Shown here piece after piece: positions 60,871 to 64,000 of a DNA stretch of 64,000 nucleotides (the stretch's first letter is position 1; the number at the start of each line of letters is the position of its first letter). The position numbers were made by a program, and so were the translations under genes. Source of the stretch: Bacillota bacterium (GTDB taxonomy: Bacteria > Bacillota > Dethiobacteria > Dethiobacterales > Dethiobacteraceae); assembly GCA_012800795.1 (NCBI GenBank), contig JAAZIQ010000053.1:1-64000 (forward strand), written 5' to 3'. The notes beneath the pieces are model-generated. The model ran no database searches, was not told the DNA's origin, and worked only from the letters and a program-made list of their open reading frames with translations.

Positions 60871-61566
60871 CTAAAACTGCAGTTTTTTGGCTAACTCCCG
60901 TAAACTTTTATGCAAAAGAGCAGAAACCTGTCGCTGACCAATACCCAATTTTTTGCCTGCTTCTGTTTGGGTCAAGTCCCGAAAAAACAATAAATAAATC
61001 ACTTGCTGCTGCAGCTCACTTAAACTATGGATTGCCTCCCGTAGGGCTAATTTATCTGCCAATGATAAATTTTCATTTGCTTTCAATTGCGACAAATCTA
61101 CATCTTCCAGAGATATTAAACCGGCGCGCAAGGTCTGTATAACTTTTGTCTTATTTACCTGCAGCGCCTGCGCCAATTCGTCCGGTTTTGGCATTTCTTC
61201 TCTTACTTTTAGTATCTCTTCCAGATAGCTTTCCAAGCGATAATAAAGGTCAGCGGGTGCTCCCGGACGGTAATACAATGCCTCCTGGCGTAGATAATGG
61301 CGCATTTCACCCCTTATATAGTGAGAAGCATAAGTAGAAAAAGAGGATCCTTTGGTCGGATCAAAGCGTTTAACAGCTTTTATTAATCCAAAACGTCCCG
61401 TTTGCAAAATATCTTCATTATTTTCACAGTTATAAAGACGTGCATAATGGCGTACCAAGCGTTCACCTGCACAGACTAGAGCCGTTAAAGCGGCCTTGCC
61501 ATTTTGACAATATAGCCGATAAAAATAATTAAGATTTTTTTCTTTTGCTGTACGCATCCCGATCAC
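60871..61566 (-). CDS. Sigma-70 family factor in the pilus operon
   Basis: 231-aa sigma factor with region 2 (GRFGLIKAVKRFDPTKGSSFSTYASHYIRGEMRHYLRQ), region 3 (MPKPDELAQALQVNKTKVIQTL) and region 4 with helix-turn-helix (LTQTEAGKKLGIGQRQVSALLHKSLRELAKKL). It is closest to sporulation-type or SigB-type factors in form, but lies inside a pilus operon between pilC and pilM. The start is GTG 61566 or ATG 61557; ribosome site is weak. Target genes are unknown; the divergent pilin is one candidate. Confidence 0.82.
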   Translation of the reverse strand: MIGMRTAKEKNLNYFYRLYCQNGKAALTALVCAGERLVRHYARLYNCENNEDILQTGRFGLIKAVKRFDPTKGSSFSTYASHYIRGEMRHYLRQEALYYRPGAPADLYYRLESYLEEILKVREEMPKPDELAQALQVNKTKVIQTLRAGLISLEDVDLSQLKANENLSLADKLALREAIHSLSELQQQVIYLLFFRDLTQTEAGKKLGIGQRQVSALLHKSLRELAKKLQF

Positions 61567-62763
61567 TTAGAATTGCAAAATTAACGAAAGCATGGGCAGG
61601 TATAAAGCCAACACCATCAAGCCGACGATCCCACCTACACCAATGATCAATAATGGTTCAACTAAAGATGTTAATCCCTTAACAAGCGCCGTAACCTCCG
61701 CTTCATAATAATCAGCTATATATTCTAACATTTTGGGTAAATTACCGGCTTCTTCGCCAACAGCTATCATAACTATTACAGCTTGTGGGAAAAATCCACT
61801 TTCTCCTAAAGAAACGGCAATACTATCGCCGCCTTTAACACGTTCACACGCCCACCGTGTTATCTTTTCGATTTCCAGACTGCCGACTGCAGGACCCGTT
61901 GCTTCCATTGCTTGCAACACCGGAACCCCATTGAAAAGCAGCATCGCTAAAGTTCGTGCAAATCTGGCGGTAAATGTCTTTTTTATTATCCCGCCCCAAA
62001 CGGGCAGACGCAAATTTATGTATTCTCCTGTTTTCTTGCCAATTGCACTCTTTTTCAGTTTCCGGACAGCCCAGCCAAAGATAACTACTGCAGCAAAATA
62101 ATAGTACCAATAATGACGCACTGAATTGCTGAGAGCAATAATTGCACTTACCAGATTTGATAATTCCGTCCCGGACGGATAAAAAGCTTCCACTACCGGC
62201 ACCACATAAATTAAAATTACGATCAGCACAAAAAAGCTAAAAAGCAGTACCGTTAATGGATAAAACATGGCAGAACGAATATTATCCTTTAGAGCTTTTT
62301 CCCTTTCCAGCTGTCTACCCAACTGTTGCAATACAAGCTCCAGCGTTCCCCCTACTTCACCGGCTCTAATTAAGCTAACATAGACAGGGGAGAAAATCTG
62401 AGGAAACCCTTCCAAAGCTTGTGAGAAACTGCTCCCGGCCTCTACATTCTGAGCTATCTCCAGCAAACAACTTTGCAATGACATATTTTCAACCTGCTGA
62501 ACTAATGCCAATAAACTTCGTCTTAAAGGAATGCCTGCAGCTAACAGAGTCCCCATCTGGCGGCTTAAAAGTGCCAACTCACCCAGGCTCACTTTTTTTC
62601 GCCCTTTCAGGAGCGGTGGCAAGCTTATTTGTGTTGAAATTTCCAGTGGTGTGCACCCCTGCTTCTTTAAATATGCAGCTGCTGCAAACTCATTCTCTGC
62701 TTCCAGCTTGCCGTTAATTAATACCCCGTCCTTGTCATAAGCCTGATAACTGAAGAGCGGCAA
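61567..62763 (-). CDS. pilC: Type IV pilus/type II secretion platform protein
   Basis: 398-aa inner-membrane platform of the pilus machine: two GspF domains (about 65-190 and 270-395), each followed by membrane spans (about 165-190, 215-232 and 370-392), with LLSRQMGTLLAAGIPLRRSL and ARTLAMLLFNGVPVLQAMEATG repeated motifs. First gene of the minus-strand pilus operon, divergent from the major pilin. Confidence 0.92.
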   Translation of the reverse strand: MPLFSYQAYDKDGVLINGKLEAENEFAAAAYLKKQGCTPLEISTQISLPPLLKGRKKVSLGELALLSRQMGTLLAAGIPLRRSLLALVQQVENMSLQSCLLEIAQNVEAGSSFSQALEGFPQIFSPVYVSLIRAGEVGGTLELVLQQLGRQLEREKALKDNIRSAMFYPLTVLLFSFFVLIVILIYVVPVVEAFYPSGTELSNLVSAIIALSNSVRHYWYYYFAAVVIFGWAVRKLKKSAIGKKTGEYINLRLPVWGGIIKKTFTARFARTLAMLLFNGVPVLQAMEATGPAVGSLEIEKITRWACERVKGGDSIAVSLGESGFFPQAVIVMIAVGEEAGNLPKMLEYIADYYEAEVTALVKGLTSLVEPLLIIGVGGIVGLMVLALYLPMLSLILQF

Positions 62764-62870
62764 GATCCCTCACCCCCATCAGCAATCTAAAAGTAATTTC
62801 GCCCTTTTCCTGATATTTCCTGCTAAATTTTGCTAATAATTTTATTTTTTTACATTTTCTTGCCTATTTT

Positions 62871-62899
62871 TTGTCACAATTTGGTATAACATAGATAAA
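62871..62899 (+). promoter_or_regulatory. Possible sigma-A-type promoter of the pilin gene
   Basis: TTGTCA (62871-62876), a 17-base spacer, GATAAA (62894-62899): five of six and four of six consensus bases. It lies 21 bases before the pilin GTG. The upstream T-rich region could be a promoter for the divergent operon too. Confidence 0.5.
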
Positions 62900-62920
62900 G
62901 ATTAAAAGGAGGAATAAGTA

Positions 62921-63292
62921 GTGCAAATACTGCTGAGAAGAGTTTTAAATTCTCAGGGGTTTACTCTGGTCGAGCTAATGGTGGTTATCGTAATCATTAG
63001 TGTCCTGGTGGCCATTGCCATTCCTGTTTATGACAGCGTAACAGAAAATGCGCAAAATAAAGCCCATGAAGCAAATGAACGCACCATTTTCGGTGCCGCT
63101 CAAATGTACATAGCCTCTTTGGGTAAAGACCCCAATAACGTTACTGTACCGACTGAAACAATAGGAAAAGGTTCAGTTGTAGACCCATATCTTCATAATC
63201 CACAAGATTTAAAACATCCCAAAACCGGCAATCCCTATACCATCACCATCACAAACGGTAAAGTTGAAATCGGCTGCACAGAAAATCCTTAA
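62921..63292 (+). CDS. Major pilin-like prepilin
   Basis: 123-aa type IV pilin or pseudopilin on the plus strand: leader MQILLRRVLNSQG, then FTLVELMVVIVIISVLVAIAIPVYDSV with Glu5, the classical processing site and helix; a short C-terminal domain with an acidic loop and one cysteine near the end. GTG start 62921, eight bases after GGAGG. The separate unit, own promoter and terminator suggest that it is the abundant major subunit. Confidence 0.88.
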   Translation: MQILLRRVLNSQGFTLVELMVVIVIISVLVAIAIPVYDSVTENAQNKAHEANERTIFGAAQMYIASLGKDPNNVTVPTETIGKGSVVDPYLHNPQDLKHPKTGNPYTITITNGKVEIGCTENP

Positions 63293-63306
63293 TTTCGAAA
63301 AAATTA

Positions 63307-63358
63307 AACGGCAAAGCTTCTTAAACTTTTGAGCTTTGCCGTTCAAGTATTCTTTCTT
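63307..63358. terminator. Bidirectional terminator between pilin and permease genes
   Basis: AACGGCAAAGCT (63307-63318) and AGCTTTGCCGTT (63332-63343) form a twelve-pair stem. On the plus strand TTCTTTCTTAT follows; on the minus strand TTTAATTTTTTC follows, so it can end both convergent transcripts. Confidence 0.8.
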
Positions 63359-64000
63359 ATATTTGTTTATTGAGTCTTGGGTCCAATGTATCCCTGAGGG
63401 CGTCACCAAAAAGATTAAAAGCAAATACTATCGCCATCATGGCTAAACCGGGAGACATGGTAATCCAAGGAGCCTGCATAATATATGCCCTTCCTGCACT
63501 CATAATTGAACCCCAACTAGGGGTGGGAGGAGGAACACCTAAACCCAGGAAACTTAAAGTCGACTCCACAATTATGGCCTTTGGTATCTCTAATGTAGAC
63601 ATTACAATAATGGGAGCAATGGCATTTGGCAAAACATGTTTAAAAATAATTCTTAAATTGCTCGCACCCAGGGCTCTTGCCGCCTCGACAAAGTCCCATT
63701 CTTTTAATGTTAGTACCTGCCCCCTAATTATGCGGGCATAGCCGGCCCAACTAATCATCGAAATAACAATAATTAAATTAACCAAGCTTCGCCCTAATGA
63801 TGCGACCACGGCAATTGCCAGCAAACTGACGGGAAAAGACGAGACAATATCAATAAAACCGGAAATTATTTGATCCACTATGCCGCCATAATAACCGGCC
63901 AAAGCGCCTAAAATAGTACCAATAATAACTGAGATGGCTACCGAGAAAAAACCTACCTGTAGAGAAATACGTGTACCATAAATTACCCTGCTAAAAATGT
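63357..64000 (-). CDS. ABC peptide permease, DppC/OppC type (5' end outside window)
   Basis: The reading frame runs past the end of the window; 214 codons are visible. It carries the EAA loop typical of peptide permeases (KEWDFVEAARALGASNLRIIFKHVLPNA, about 20 residues of the loop) and the LGLGVPPPTPSWGSIMSAGR motif characteristic of DppC/OppC. At least five hydrophobic segments are seen. Probable import of di- or oligopeptides or nickel; partner genes lie beyond 64000. Confidence 0.9.
   Translation of the reverse strand, partial: IFSRVIYGTRISLQVGFFSVAISVIIGTILGALAGYYGGIVDQIISGFIDIVSSFPVSLLAIAVVASLGRSLVNLIIVISMISWAGYARIIRGQVLTLKEWDFVEAARALGASNLRIIFKHVLPNAIAPIIVMSTLEIPKAIIVESTLSFLGLGVPPPTPSWGSIMSAGRAYIMQAPWITMSPGLAMMAIVFAFNLFGDALRDTLDPRLNKQI

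Noticed and set aside
1-64000. CRISPR arrays, tRNA or rRNA genes, insertion sequences
   Set aside because: No direct repeats with regular spacers, no cloverleaf or rRNA stretches, and no transposase frames were seen.

Overview
The window looks like a chromosomal segment of an anaerobic, endospore-forming Clostridia (Peptococcaceae or Syntrophomonadaceae-like; species not identified). The evidence is the full set of core sporulation loci (spoIIA, spoIIM, spoIIIA, spoIVB, spo0A, spmAB, a sporulation carboxypeptidase), Shine-Dalgarno sites of the AGGAGG type, frequent TTG and GTG starts, and gene order close to that of Bacillus and Clostridia. Nearly every gene lies on the minus strand, so the natural reading direction is from 64000 down to 1. 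No rRNA, tRNA, CRISPR array, prophage or transposase gene was seen.

Region by region in genomic coordinates: 0.1-3.2 kb, dacB-spmA-spmB-rluB; 3.3-11.2 kb, ytfI-ytfJ, a PrsA-like foldase, scpA-scpB, trpS, an M50 protease and a fused DHH-CBS-tRNA nucleotidyltransferase; 11.3-14.9 kb, two hydroxyacyl-CoA-dehydratase-like proteins and a SpoVAF/GerA-family protein; 15-18 kb, dodecin and the spoIIA operon with dacF; 18-23 kb, nucleoside catabolism (pyn, deoB), xerD, spoIIM and a Nudix hydrolase; 23-28 kb, a DUF3866 protein, two envelope sugar-transfer enzymes and a SteA/SteB-type pair; 28-36 kb, spo0A, spoIVB, recN, nadK, tlyA, dxs; 36.3-37.5 kb, oapA and the OLE RNA; 37.8-40.6 kb, a plus-strand cluster of ten very small genes of unknown function; 40.7-45.7 kb, ispA, xseB, xseA, a TsaD-like protein, nusB and the Asp23-AmaP set; 45.8-51.1 kb, spoIIIAA-AH; 51.2-53.9 kb, a CD1247-like protein, efp, an aminopeptidase and aroK; 54-63.3 kb, a type IV pilus/pseudopilus operon with its own sigma factor and a divergent major pilin; the window ends inside an ABC peptide permease.

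Two parts stand out. First, an OLE RNA gene (about 630 nt, with a sigma-A-like promoter and intrinsic terminator) sits directly upstream of the gene for its membrane partner OapA, inside the isoprenoid/DNA-repair operon where OLE is classically found. Second, between ispA and OLE, on the opposite strand, lies a compact operon of ten genes coding for 51-127 aa proteins. Three share an almost identical 34-residue Asn/Gln-rich then hydrophobic module, two others look like a second paralogous pair, and one is a zinc-ribbon protein. No member is recognised, and this cluster is the best candidate here for an undescribed system. Promoter-like sites matching sigma-H (spo0A, spoIIA), sigma-E (spoIIIA, spoIIM) and sigma-F/G (spoIVB) consensus sequences can be read directly and support a conserved sporulation programme.
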